Shown: piece after piece, positions 42,386 to 50,524 of the stretch
How the letters are laid out: every line of letters starts with the position of its first letter
Position numbering within the stretch: the first letter of the stretch is position 1
Assembly (NCBI GenBank): GCA_964423835.1
Contig: CAYRGJ010000006.1
Coordinates: forward strand, 62,001-126,000
Length of the DNA: 64,000 nt
Direction of reading: 5' to 3'
From: JAFGCL01 sp964423835
GTDB lineage: Bacteria > Chloroflexota > Dehalococcoidia > UBA2247 > RBG-13-53-26
The notes under the pieces: model-generated
What the model was told of the DNA's origin: nothing
Seen by the model: the letters and a program-made list of their open reading frames with translations, nothing else
Databases searched by the model: none
Program-made: the position numbers and the translations under genes

Positions 42386-42874
42386 TCAGCCGGTCGACAC
42401 CGGCTTCGGCATCAGCTTCCGGATCTCCCGGCGCAGGGCCAGGGTGGTGTGGCTCAACCTGACGCTGAGGATGGCGCTCAGGTTCCTCATCACCACGTAG
42501 CCCATATGCTCGTTCTTCTCCAGCAGGTCGGTCAGGCTCGAGCCCTTGATATGGATGAGGTTGGCTTTCTCCACGCAGCGGGCCGTGGCCGTTCGCTGGT
42601 GGGGCGGCACCAGGGCCGCCCAGCCGAAGGCCTCGCCCTTCTGGAGCGTGTGGATGACCGTCCGGGGTCCCCGCTCGCCCAACAGCAACTCGATCTGAAC
42701 GGCGTCGTTCTTGCCTTCGAGCAGGAAGATGTCTCCTGCGGGCACGCCTGGTGAGAATACCTCAGAGGCGGTCTCGCAGAGCCGCCTGGTGCAGAGCCCG
42801 GCGATCTGGGCCAGCTCGGAATCGTTCAGCCCCGCAAACAGATTGAACTGCTTCAGATCCTCGATGGTAACCAT
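42386..42874 (-). CDS. Cyclic nucleotide-binding domain protein without HTH
   Basis: A 162-residue protein consisting of a single CRP-type cNMP-binding beta-barrel (FNLFAGLNDSELAQIAGLC at the start, IFLLEGKNDAVQIELL, LQKGEAFGWAALVPP) and a C-terminal helix. The phosphate-binding cassette is GEAFGWAALVPP, so the usual Arg/Ser pair is only partly kept. No helix-turn-helix or enzyme domain follows, so it would act through a partner. ATG 42874 has GAGGAGGAGG upstream; a longer open frame to 43129 is not homologous. Confidence 0.85.
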   Translation of the reverse strand: MVTIEDLKQFNLFAGLNDSELAQIAGLCTRRLCETASEVFSPGVPAGDIFLLEGKNDAVQIELLLGERGPRTVIHTLQKGEAFGWAALVPPHQRTATARCVEKANLIHIKGSSLTDLLEKNEHMGYVVMRNLSAILSVRLSHTTLALRREIRKLMPKPVSTG

Positions 42875-43029
42875 TCCGCACCTCCTCCTCCGAAAGTCCT
42901 GGGGGTGTGTGTCCCCGGCACTCTGTGATTGCATTCTAGTCAGGGACAGCCGCAGAGTCAATACGTATCCGAAGCCGGCTTCGGCCGCTGTCCGCCGTCC
43001 CATCCCCATCACAGTCAAGGGAGACAGGG

Positions 43030-43035
43030 TATACT
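43030..43035 (+). promoter_or_regulatory. Possible -10 box for the aminotransferase operon
   Basis: TATACT at 43030-43035, 21 bases before the GTG start at 43056, in an AT-richer patch. No convincing -35. Confidence 0.35.
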
Positions 43036-43055
43036 TACATATAGGCGGTGGCATC

Positions 43056-43952
43056 GTGTATGATTCTGATCCCGTGGTCCACCTCAATGGCTCCCTGGTC
43101 CCACTGTCGCAGGCGCGCATATCTCCCATGGACTACGGCTTCCTGTATGGCTACGGCGTCTTCGAGACCATGCGGGCCTATGGCGGGCGGTTCTTTCACC
43201 TGGACCGGCACCTGGCCCGGCTGGAGCACTCGGCCCGGGCACTGGGCATCGACCTGGAGGACCGGGCCCGGCTGGAGAAGGCCATCCTGGCCACGCTGGA
43301 GGCCAACCGGCTGGCCGCTGCCCGCGTCAGGGTGACCATCTCGCCGGGCGAAGAAGGGCTGGGGCCCGGGGCTCCCGTGCCGGGAGAGCCGACCGTCTTC
43401 ATCACCGCTGTCGAATACCGGCCGCCGGCGGATGAGGTGTACCGGCGGGGCTTCTCAGCCACGTTTTCCACGGTGCATCGCAGCCCCAAATGCCACACCT
43501 CCAGGATGAAGTCGCTGAGCTCGCTGGACCTGCTCCTGGCCCGCCAGGAGGCGGCCTGCTTCAACGTGGACCACGCCATCCTGCTCAACGACGACGACCT
43601 GGTGGCTGAAGGCAGCAGCACCAACATCTTCTATGCCAGGGACGGCCGGCTCTTTACCCCCGCCGGGCACTGTGGCATCCTTCCCGGTGTGACCCGGGCG
43701 GTGGTGCTGAAGGAGTTGGCGCCGTCGCTGGGCATCGTCGCTGAGGAGGTCGACGTGGCCCCGGCCGACCTGCTGCAGGCCGATGAGGCCTTCCTGACCA
43801 ACTCCATGCTGGAGATAATGCCGCTGGTCATAGTGGCCGGAAGCGACATCGGGCGGGGCCGGCCTGGGCCGATGACCGGGCGGCTGATGCAGGCGTACAA
43901 AGCACTGGTGGAACGCAGCCTTGGCGGGCGCGAAGGGATGGATGAACCATGA
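43056..43952 (+). CDS. Class IV aminotransferase (branched-chain or D-amino-acid type)
   Basis: A 298-residue fold-type IV PLP enzyme. The PLP lysine is in RMKSLSSLDLLLA, the dimer motif is GYGVFETMRAYGGRFFHLDRHLARLEHSA, and EGSSTNIFY precedes GILPGVTRAVVL. It could be branched-chain aminotransferase, D-alanine aminotransferase or aminodeoxychorismate lyase; sequence alone does not decide. I chose GTG 43056 with AGGCGGTGG upstream; an open frame to 42711 overlaps the cNMP protein and is not homologous. Its stop overlaps the HDAC gene (ATGA). Confidence 0.88.
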   Translation: MYDSDPVVHLNGSLVPLSQARISPMDYGFLYGYGVFETMRAYGGRFFHLDRHLARLEHSARALGIDLEDRARLEKAILATLEANRLAAARVRVTISPGEEGLGPGAPVPGEPTVFITAVEYRPPADEVYRRGFSATFSTVHRSPKCHTSRMKSLSSLDLLLARQEAACFNVDHAILLNDDDLVAEGSSTNIFYARDGRLFTPAGHCGILPGVTRAVVLKELAPSLGIVAEEVDVAPADLLQADEAFLTNSMLEIMPLVIVAGSDIGRGRPGPMTGRLMQAYKALVERSLGGREGMDEP

Positions 43953-44983
43953 GCGTAGGGCTGGTCTACGATCCGGTATACCTGGGGCACGACACGGGGG
44001 ACCACGTCGAGAATGGCCGCCGGCTGGAGCGCACCGTGGGGCTGCTGGCCTCGAGCGGCCTCAGAAGGGAGCTGGTGAGCATCACCCCGGTCCCGGCGTC
44101 CATGGAGGACCTTCTGCTGGCGCACTCCGCCCAGCACATCGCCCGGGTGGACCGGTCCGCATCGGGCGGCGGGGGGTGGCTGGATGGAGACACCGTGACA
44201 TCGCCCGGCTCCTACGAGGCCGCCATCTATGCCGCCGGAGGCGTGGGCCGGGCCACGGAGGCCGTGATCAACGGTGAGGTCCAGAGCGCCTTCGCCCTGG
44301 TCAGGCCCCCCGGGCACCATGCCACCAGGACGGACGCCATGGGCTTCTGCCTCTTCAACAACGTGGCCATCGCGGCCCGGCTGGCGCTGCGGAAGCACGA
44401 GCTGGACCGCGTCCTCATCGTGGACTTCGACGTGCATCACGGCAACGGGACGCAGGACATCTTCTATGCGGACAGCCAGGTGCTGTACATCTCGACCCAC
44501 CAGTATCCCCTCTACCCGGGCACCGGGCGGGTGGAGGAGACGGGGGTGGCCGGCGCCCTGAACCACACTGTGAACGCGCCCCTGCCGCCCTGGTCAGGCG
44601 ACCCGGAGTACCTCCTGGCCTTCCAGGAGGTCGTCGTCCCGGCGGCCCGCCGCTTCAGGCCGCAGATAGTCCTGGTGTCGGCGGGATACGATGCGCACTG
44701 GGCCGACAACATATCGTCGATGCAGGTGACGGTGGGCGGGTATGCCCGGATGTCAGCCATCCTGAAGCAGCTGGCAGAGGAGCTATGCCAGGGCCGTATC
44801 GTCTTTACCCTGGAGGGGGGATACCACCTGGAGGCCCTGGCCCACTCGGTGAAGGCCACCATTGAGGTGCTGCTGGGGCAGCCGGCCGGGCTGGACGACC
44901 CGCTGGGCCCCCCGCCGCACGGCGGCGGGCCGGTAGACATCGCTCCCCTGCTGCAGCGGATCAAAGCCACTCAGGGCCTCTGA
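43949..44983 (+). CDS. Histone deacetylase-family (AcuC-like) amidohydrolase
   Basis: A 344-residue class II HDAC-type zinc hydrolase. Catalytic residues are complete: RPPGHHA (His-His), VDFDVHHGNGTQ (zinc Asp and His), SAGYDAH (zinc Asp) and LEGGYHLE (Tyr). In bacteria such enzymes deacetylate acetyl-CoA synthetase (AcuC), acetylpolyamines or protein lysines. It is coupled to the aminotransferase by a 4-base overlap. No acetyltransferase gene is adjacent. Confidence 0.93.
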   Translation: MSVGLVYDPVYLGHDTGDHVENGRRLERTVGLLASSGLRRELVSITPVPASMEDLLLAHSAQHIARVDRSASGGGGWLDGDTVTSPGSYEAAIYAAGGVGRATEAVINGEVQSAFALVRPPGHHATRTDAMGFCLFNNVAIAARLALRKHELDRVLIVDFDVHHGNGTQDIFYADSQVLYISTHQYPLYPGTGRVEETGVAGALNHTVNAPLPPWSGDPEYLLAFQEVVVPAARRFRPQIVLVSAGYDAHWADNISSMQVTVGGYARMSAILKQLAEELCQGRIVFTLEGGYHLEALAHSVKATIEVLLGQPAGLDDPLGPPPHGGGPVDIAPLLQRIKATQGL

Positions 44984-45010
44984 ACAGGCTCCGGGGAGAA
45001 AGGTGGAGAC

Positions 45011-45412
45011 ATGATGCACATCGAATCCGCCGAGCCGCTTTCGCCAGAGCAGCAGGAGCTCTGGGACCGGGTCCATGGGCTCTGGCGCTTCCTGCAGGCG
45101 AAGGACCTGGCCGCCATCGAGGCTGCCATACACCCGCGCTACACCGGGTGGGTGGCCGGCAGTCCCTTGCCCCATGGCCGCGAAGCGGCCCTGAAGGCAG
45201 CGGAGACGGACCCCAGGATCACCGGCTACCACCTCTATCCCATGCTCGTGGAGGTGTATGACGGGGTGGTGGGGGTGGCGCACTACAGCTTTGAGGCCGA
45301 GGTATCCCTGCCGAAGGGGAAGACAGAGAAGGAGCAGGGCCGGTGGACCGAGGTCTACCTCAAGAAGGACGGGGCCTGGCTCATGATCAGCGTGCACGGG
45401 GGCCCCGAGTAG
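45011..45412 (+). CDS. NTF2-like (SnoaL/DUF4440) protein
   Basis: A 133-residue cone-shaped NTF2-like domain: an N-terminal helix LWDRVHGLWRFLQAKDLAAIEAAIHP, then strands ending GRWTEVYLKKDGAWLMISVHG, a typical DUF4440 C-terminal beta pattern. Members are small enzymes or ligand-binding proteins, and no catalytic residue is certain. ATG 45011 or 45014 follows AAAGGTGGAG. It is 27 bases after the HDAC gene and 2 bases before the thioesterase gene, in one operon. Confidence 0.8.
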   Translation: MMHIESAEPLSPEQQELWDRVHGLWRFLQAKDLAAIEAAIHPRYTGWVAGSPLPHGREAALKAAETDPRITGYHLYPMLVEVYDGVVGVAHYSFEAEVSLPKGKTEKEQGRWTEVYLKKDGAWLMISVHGGPE

Positions 45413-45414
45413 CC

Positions 45415-46260
45415 ATGCCCCTGGTCCACCACGAGAGGTTCCCGGTGCGGTACTGGGAATGCAGCGCGCTGGGGCACCTCTCCAGCACAAATTACTTCCG
45501 GTGGATGCAGGAGGCGGCCTTTGCCGCCTCGGCCGCGGTGGGCTATGACTGGGCCCGGTACCTCGAGATGGGTCATGCCTGGCTGGTCAGGGAGACGGAC
45601 ATCAGGTACCTGCGGCCGCTACGGTATGGCGACCGCGTGGACCTGGCCACCTGGGTCCTGGACTTCCGCCGCTTCCGGTCGCGGCGGGCATACGAGTTCC
45701 TGTCCGTCGATACGGGCCAGCTGGCGGCCAGCGCGGTCACCGACTGGGTGTACGTTGATACCCGTTCCCTCCAGACGGCCACGGTACCGGCCGACATGCA
45801 GGCGGCCTTCTGCCCTGACGGGCTGCCGGACGGCGTGCCGCCGCGGGAGCGTTTCCCCGCGTCGCCCGAAGCGCCGGCGGACGTCTTTTCCATCGGCCGG
45901 CAGGTGGCATGGCACGACATCGACATGATGTGGCATGTCAACAACGCCGTGTACCTGGCCTACGTCGAGGAGGCGGGGGTGCGGCTGGCGGAGGCGCACG
46001 GCTGGTCCGCCGAGCGCATGACCGAGGAGCACTCTGCCATAGTCACCCGGCGGCACCGCATCGAGTACCGCCAGGCCGCCAGGATGGGGGATGAGCTGGA
46101 TATCGCCACCTGGTACTCCGACACCCGGCGCGCCACAGCGGTGCGCCATTGCCTCATCCGGCGGGTGGAAGATGGCGAGGTGCTGGCCCGGGCCCAGGTC
46201 CACTGCGCTTGGATAGACCTGAACACCGGCCACCCCAGGCGCGACATAGGGTTCCGCTAG
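45415..46260 (+). CDS. Tandem hotdog acyl-ACP thioesterase-like protein
   Basis: A 281-residue protein with two hotdog domains: residues about 5-130 (FPVRYWECSALGHLSSTNYFRWMQEAA) and 155-278 (VAWHDIDMMWHVNNAVYLAYVEEAG). The second has the classical H-x-D-x-x-x-H-V-N-N catalytic pattern. This is the layout of FatA-like acyl-ACP thioesterases or acyl-CoA thioesterases. ATG 45415 is 2 bases after the previous stop. It would release fatty acids or other acyl groups. Confidence 0.9.
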   Translation: MPLVHHERFPVRYWECSALGHLSSTNYFRWMQEAAFAASAAVGYDWARYLEMGHAWLVRETDIRYLRPLRYGDRVDLATWVLDFRRFRSRRAYEFLSVDTGQLAASAVTDWVYVDTRSLQTATVPADMQAAFCPDGLPDGVPPRERFPASPEAPADVFSIGRQVAWHDIDMMWHVNNAVYLAYVEEAGVRLAEAHGWSAERMTEEHSAIVTRRHRIEYRQAARMGDELDIATWYSDTRRATAVRHCLIRRVEDGEVLARAQVHCAWIDLNTGHPRRDIGFR

Positions 46261-46546
46261 GGGGCGGGCCGGGACCATCCGAGATGCTCGGGCTCGAGCC
46301 CGGCTGTGATGGGGCGAGGCCCGGCTGGCTTGATGGGCCCGATGCCATCCGGCGAGGCCCCGCCGTCCGGCGAAGGCCCGCCAGCGCCCGGGCATAATCA
46401 TCCTTAACGACAATCACTGCCGAATAAGTAATCTTAACAATGCTCCATTACGTATATCTGCCTATACCCGGGCGGCCCTGACGGCTGCGATAATCGTTGC
46501 TAGTTCACCGGCCTGACGGAGCTTGCAGCCGGAAGGGGGAGCGCCA
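46261..46546. other. 286-base intergenic region with palindrome, tandem repeat and AT-rich patch
   Basis: A 14-bp perfect palindrome CGGGCTCGAGCCCG at 46289-46302 may serve as a terminator stem. A 17-bp near-perfect tandem duplication occurs at 46348-46364 and 46366-46382 (TCCGGCGAGGCCCCGCC-like). Bases 46391-46500 are strikingly AT-rich for this window, with TTAACA at 46434-46439 and TATA-like sequences at 46453 and 46463, but no well-spaced promoter pair. Confidence 0.5.
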
Positions 46547-46825
46547 ATGAAGCGATTGGAGTCTTGGATACGCCCGTCCAAGCGTCAGATGATCCTCAAG
46601 TGCGTTGAGGATCTGGCGGTTGCCCGGAAGATCAGGACCAGCAGCACCGATGACGGGTTGCTGTGGTGCACGGTGAACATGACCGAGCCCCCGGATTCCG
46701 TTCTGGCAACGCTGGGCATGATACTGCTGTCATGGGGACCCCCGATACTGATCGATAAGGCGGACGACGAGGCCCGCTATCTGTTCAACCCTCTGCAGGG
46801 CAGGGTCCGGGACAGCCTGAACTAG
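46547..46825 (+). CDS. Hypothetical 92-aa protein
   Basis: I do not recognise this protein. It is 92 residues with an amphipathic N-terminal helix (SKRQMILKCVEDLAVARKI), a hydrophobic LATLGMILLSWGPPILI stretch and a polar end. The middle stretch could be a beta-hairpin core rather than a membrane span. GGAAGGGGGAG precedes ATG 46547 at good distance, which supports that it is real. Upstream is the AT-rich region; downstream 197 bases hold no gene. Confidence 0.55.
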   Translation: MKRLESWIRPSKRQMILKCVEDLAVARKIRTSSTDDGLLWCTVNMTEPPDSVLATLGMILLSWGPPILIDKADDEARYLFNPLQGRVRDSLN

Positions 46826-47022
46826 TGGAGGGTGGATGGACATCACCAGACGCAAGCCTGTTTCCGCAGCTGGCCGGCAGACCCTGGAAATGACACCTGG
46901 CCTGACCTGGTCGCAAGTGGCGCTCAAGTCCCGGTCCTCTCAGACCGGCATCCCTTTGCCGTGCTCGGTGCAGCACCGGCTCTGGATCCAGCCTGGCCGG
47001 CACTGCCGGTAAGGCTCCAGGA
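46826..47022. other. 197-base convergent gap
   Basis: No supported gene and no tRNA. A possible stem around 46960-46985 (GTGCTCGGTGCAGCACCGG) is imperfect. It separates the 92-aa orphan (+) and the PNPOx-like gene (-). Confidence 0.4.
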
Positions 47023-47439
47023 TCACAGCTCCACCCATGTCTTGGGCTCGAAGTTAGTCTGCATGGTCCATGTCGTGGCCTGCCCCTTTCTCAGGCGGTA
47101 GACCACCAGCATGTCCCAACCCCACTGCTCGACCCATGGCTTCAGGAAATCGCGCCGGGCCACGATCTCCTCCTTGAGCGCCATGTCCTCCACTGGCTCC
47201 ACGACGCCTCTCACCCTCACCTGGATTCCCTTCTGGAAGTCATTGAAACAGAACTCCACCCTGGGGTCTCCCGTGAGCTGCCGGTACAGGTCCTTCATGT
47301 TGCCCGTGTGGAAGACCAGCCCGTTCTCGTCGGCCCGGTAGAGCAGGATGCCGCGGACTCGCGGCGCGTTGCCCTCCACCGTGGCCAGATGGCAGGCCGG
47401 GTTGGCATTGATCAGCGCCAGTATCTCCGTCTTGTTCAT
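47023..47439 (-). CDS. Pyridoxamine 5'-phosphate oxidase-like FMN protein
   Basis: A 138-residue split-barrel flavoprotein: CHLATVEGNAPRVRGILLYR at the N-terminus, GLVFHTGNMKDLYRQLTGDPRVEFCF in the middle, and a final WVEL. This fold binds FMN or F420 and includes oxidoreductases of unknown substrates. ATG 47439 has AAGGAGG at ideal distance; an upstream in-frame start to 47472 lacks one. A promoter for it lies at 47463-47492. Confidence 0.85.
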   Translation of the reverse strand: MNKTEILALINANPACHLATVEGNAPRVRGILLYRADENGLVFHTGNMKDLYRQLTGDPRVEFCFNDFQKGIQVRVRGVVEPVEDMALKEEIVARRDFLKPWVEQWGWDMLVVYRLRKGQATTWTMQTNFEPKTWVEL

Positions 47440-47462
47440 GGGACCTCCTTGCTGCGGCCACC

Positions 47463-47529
47463 ATTGAACCACGCAGGCGGACAGAGTGTCAAACAGGCGA
47501 TTGACGCGCTGCCGCCCTGAACCTACAAT
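47463..47529. promoter_or_regulatory. Divergent, adjacent promoters of the PNPOx-like gene and rsgA
   Basis: Minus strand: TTGACA read 47492 to 47487 and TTCAAT read 47468 to 47463, spacer 18. Plus strand: TTGACG at 47501-47506 and TACAAT at 47524-47529, spacer 17. The two -35 boxes are only 8 bases apart, so the polymerases would compete for the same stretch. Confidence 0.6.
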
Positions 47530-47611
47530 TCAGACAGGCCGGCGCGGGCCCAGCCGGGCCTGTCTGGACGGCGCTCCCGGCCGGCCGCCAGCACATCGGA
47601 TATCACTGCCA

Positions 47612-48679
47612 ATGCAACTGAGCGACCTTGGTTTCGACGCGTGGTTTCTCGAGAAACGGGAAGGCCTGCAGAAGCCTGACTGCAGCTTGGCCCGGGTGAC
47701 TGCGGTCAACCGGGACAACTACCTCATCCGCAACGAGAGCGCCGAGGTCCTGGCAGAGCTCACAGGAGCCTTCCGGTTTTCAGCCGGCTCCAGCCTGGAG
47801 CTCCCTGCCGTAGGGGACTGGGCCCTGGTCCGGTACCTCAACGAAGGCACCTTCGCCATCATCCAGGGGCTCTTTCCCCGGAGGTCCACACTGCGGCGGA
47901 AGGCGGCCGGCCGCGACATCGAATACCAGATGATTGCTGCCAACATCGACGTGGCCTTCGTCGTCCAGTCCGCCGACACCGACTTCAGCCTGCGCCGCCT
48001 GGAACGGTACCTGGTCATGGCCCGGGAAGGCGGCATCGAGCCGGTCATGATTCTGAGCAAGAGCGACCTGCTGGATCCCGACGAGCTGGAGGGGCGGATG
48101 GCCGCGGTCCGGGAGGCCAGGGCCGGCTGCGCCGTCATCGCCCTGAGCAACCGTACCGGCGCGGGCCTGGATGAGGTCCGGGGCATGCTGGAGAAGGGGA
48201 AGACCTACTGCCTGCTGGGCTCATCCGGGGTGGGCAAGAGCACGCTCCTCAACCGCCTGGTGGGCCGGGACCTCATGCAGACGAACACGGTACGGGCCAC
48301 CGACGGCCGGGGAAGGCACACCACCGCCCGCCGGCAGCTGATCGTCCTGGACCAGGGGGCGATGCTCATCGATACCCCCGGCATGAGGGAGCTGGGCAAT
48401 ATCGCTGTGAGCGAGGCCATAGAGGAGAGCTTCTCCGACATCGTCGAGCTCTCCAACCGCTGCCGCTACACCAACTGCACCCACACCAACGAGCCCGGCT
48501 GCTCGCTCCTGGAGGCCGTTCAGACGGGTCACCTCGCCGAAGGGCGGTACCAGAGCTACCTCAAGCTGCTCAAGGAGTCCGAGTACCACGAGATGTCCTA
48601 TCTCGAGAAGAGGCGCAAGGACCGGAAGTTCGGGCAGATGGTCAAGTCCACCCTCAAGCAGCACAACAAGAAGAGGTAA
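47612..48679 (+). CDS. rsgA: Ribosome small subunit-dependent GTPase A
   Basis: A 355-residue circularly permuted GTPase for late 30S maturation. An N-terminal OB-fold is followed by G4 (LSKSDL, where NKxD is SKSD), then G1 (GSSGVGKSTLLN) and G3 (DTPGMRELG). A C-terminal zinc finger (CRYTNCTHTNEPGC) and a basic tail follow. ATG 47612 begins the homology and has no Shine-Dalgarno; an upstream open frame reaches 47486 but passes through the promoter. Confidence 0.93.
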   Translation: MQLSDLGFDAWFLEKREGLQKPDCSLARVTAVNRDNYLIRNESAEVLAELTGAFRFSAGSSLELPAVGDWALVRYLNEGTFAIIQGLFPRRSTLRRKAAGRDIEYQMIAANIDVAFVVQSADTDFSLRRLERYLVMAREGGIEPVMILSKSDLLDPDELEGRMAAVREARAGCAVIALSNRTGAGLDEVRGMLEKGKTYCLLGSSGVGKSTLLNRLVGRDLMQTNTVRATDGRGRHTTARRQLIVLDQGAMLIDTPGMRELGNIAVSEAIEESFSDIVELSNRCRYTNCTHTNEPGCSLLEAVQTGHLAEGRYQSYLKLLKESEYHEMSYLEKRRKDRKFGQMVKSTLKQHNKKR

Positions 48680-48688
48680 CGCCAGGGG

Positions 48689-50347
48689 CTACATTCGCTC
48701 GGGCACGCTCATGCCCATGAAGGAGAGGGTGCGGGCGAAGGCGATCCGGGCGGCATCGATCAGCTTCAGCCGCGCGGCCGTCAGCTCCGCATCCTCGGAG
48801 ACCACCCGGCACTGCTTGTAGAAGGCGTGGAAGGCCGTGGCCAGGTCCATGGCGTAGTAGGGCAGATGGTGCGGCTCCAGCTTGGCGGCCACCGTCTCCA
48901 CCACCTCCGGCAGCTGCAGCATCTTGCGGATGAAGTCCAGCTCCGCCTCATCTTTCAGCAGGGCCACGTCCCCCCGGCTGAAATCGATGCCCTTCTCCTG
49001 GGCCAGGCGGAAGATGCTGGCAATCCGGGCGTGGGCGTACTGCACATAGTACACCGGGTTCTCCGCCGATTCCTTCTTGGCCAGCTCGATGTCGAAGTCC
49101 ATCTGGCTGTCCGCCGAGCGCGACAGGAAGACGAAGCGGCAGGCGTCCGGGCCCACCTCCTCCACCAGCTCGCGCAGCGTGACCAGGTCGCCGCTGCGCT
49201 TGGAGATCTTGACCTCCACGTTGCCCCGCTTGAGCATTACCAGCTGGGTGATGAGGATGTCCATCCGGGCCGGGTCTATGCCCAGGGCGCCCAGCACCGC
49301 CTTCATGCGGGCGACATGGCCCTGGTGATCGGCGCCCCAGATGTTGATCACCCGGTCGAAGCGGCGCTCGACGAGCTTGTTGTAGTGGTAGGCTATGTCG
49401 GAGGCGAAATAGGTGGGCACCCCGGTGGTGCGCACCAGGACGTTGTCCTTGTCCTCGCCCAGCCCGGACGAGGCGAACCAGACCGCCCCTTCCTTCTCCA
49501 CCACGTGGCCGCCTTCCCGAAGGATGGACATGGCCTTGTCGTACTGGCCATTGTCGTACAGGCCCTTCTCGGAAAACCAGACGTCGAAACGGACCCCGAT
49601 CATCTCCAGGTCCGTGCGCAGGAGGTCCATCACCTTCACCAGGCCGATGGCCCCGATGCCGGCGACGGCCTCGGCCTCCGGCATCTGCAGGAACCGGTCG
49701 CCGTGCTCGGCCACGACCTCTCTGGCCATGTCTATCAGGTAGAGCCCGTGATACCCGTCCGCCGGGACCTCAGTGGGATGGCCCAGCGCCTCCCGATAGC
49801 GCGCGTAGAGCGACCGGTAGAAGGCGTTGATCTGGCCGCCGGCGTCGTTGACGTAGTACTCCTTCTCCACGCGGTACCCGGCTGCGGCCAGGATGTTGGC
49901 CAGCGTGTCGCCCATGATGGCGCCCCGCCCGTGCCCCACGTGCAGCGGCCCGGTGGGGTTGACGCTGACGAACTCGATCTGCACCCGCTGGCCCTGGCCC
50001 AGCTCAACGGAGCCGAAGCGCTCCGGCGCCGCCCGGATCACATCCACCTGCTGCGCCAGCCAGTCGCTCCTCAGGGTGAAGTTGATGAAGCCGGGGCGGG
50101 CGGCCTCCACCTTTTCCACTTCCGGGATGGGCCGGACCAGCGGCACGATCTTCTCTGCCAGGCTCATGGGATTGGCCCTGGCCAGGCGGGCCAGCTTCAT
50201 GGGGAAGTTGCTGGCGTAGTCGCCGTGGCCGGGGTTCTGGGGGCGCTCCAGCATGATCTCGGGAAGGGCCGCCTGCGGCAGCAGCCCCTGTCTCTGGGCC
50301 TCGGCCACCGCTTCGCCCAGGAGGCGGATGATCCTGCGTCTGACCAC
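48689..50347 (-). CDS. argS: Arginyl-tRNA synthetase
   Basis: A 552-residue class I synthetase. The HIGH-like motif is PLHVGHGRG (about residues 131-139), the KMSKS-equivalent is KISKRSG, and the C-terminal DALR anticodon domain ends with the usual Met (SVPERM). GTG start at 50347; TATAGT lies 8 bases upstream, so the message is probably leaderless. It is convergent with rsgA with only 9 bases between. Confidence 0.96.
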   Translation of the reverse strand: MVRRRIIRLLGEAVAEAQRQGLLPQAALPEIMLERPQNPGHGDYASNFPMKLARLARANPMSLAEKIVPLVRPIPEVEKVEAARPGFINFTLRSDWLAQQVDVIRAAPERFGSVELGQGQRVQIEFVSVNPTGPLHVGHGRGAIMGDTLANILAAAGYRVEKEYYVNDAGGQINAFYRSLYARYREALGHPTEVPADGYHGLYLIDMAREVVAEHGDRFLQMPEAEAVAGIGAIGLVKVMDLLRTDLEMIGVRFDVWFSEKGLYDNGQYDKAMSILREGGHVVEKEGAVWFASSGLGEDKDNVLVRTTGVPTYFASDIAYHYNKLVERRFDRVINIWGADHQGHVARMKAVLGALGIDPARMDILITQLVMLKRGNVEVKISKRSGDLVTLRELVEEVGPDACRFVFLSRSADSQMDFDIELAKKESAENPVYYVQYAHARIASIFRLAQEKGIDFSRGDVALLKDEAELDFIRKMLQLPEVVETVAAKLEPHHLPYYAMDLATAFHAFYKQCRVVSEDAELTAARLKLIDAARIAFARTLSFMGMSVPERM

Positions 50348-50355
50348 AACATATA

Positions 50356-50361
50356 ACTATA
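50356..50361 (-). promoter_or_regulatory. -10 box of argS, leaderless arrangement
   Basis: Minus-strand TATAGT from 50361 to 50356, followed by 8 bases and the GTG start. The surrounding AT-rich patch stands out locally and no Shine-Dalgarno is present. Confidence 0.45.
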
Positions 50362-50524
50362 CAGCAAGTGCCGTGTACGCGTCTGCGGGGATGCCCGGGC
50401 CAGCCGGGGCCGATATGGGCGCCGCAGGAAGCCGAGCCGCCAGGAAATGGTGTTGCCGCTGGCTCCCAGCAGAAGGGCATCCTTTGTGCCGCCAGCGAAG
50501 ATGTCGAACCAGACGAAGGTCGAC
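50362..50524 (-). other. Gap between recG and argS with a short open stretch
   Basis: On the minus strand, just after the recG stop, a frame reads without stops through FDIFAGGTKDALLLGASG-like sequence but has no good start codon or Shine-Dalgarno. It could be a gene remnant or chance. No tRNA or clear terminator was found. Confidence 0.25.

Noticed and set aside
46826..47022. tRNA or small RNA in the convergent gap
   Set aside because: No cloverleaf could be drawn and no promoter is seen.
50362..50524. A gene between recG and argS
   Set aside because: The stop-free minus frame has no start codon with a ribosome site and overlaps the argS promoter.
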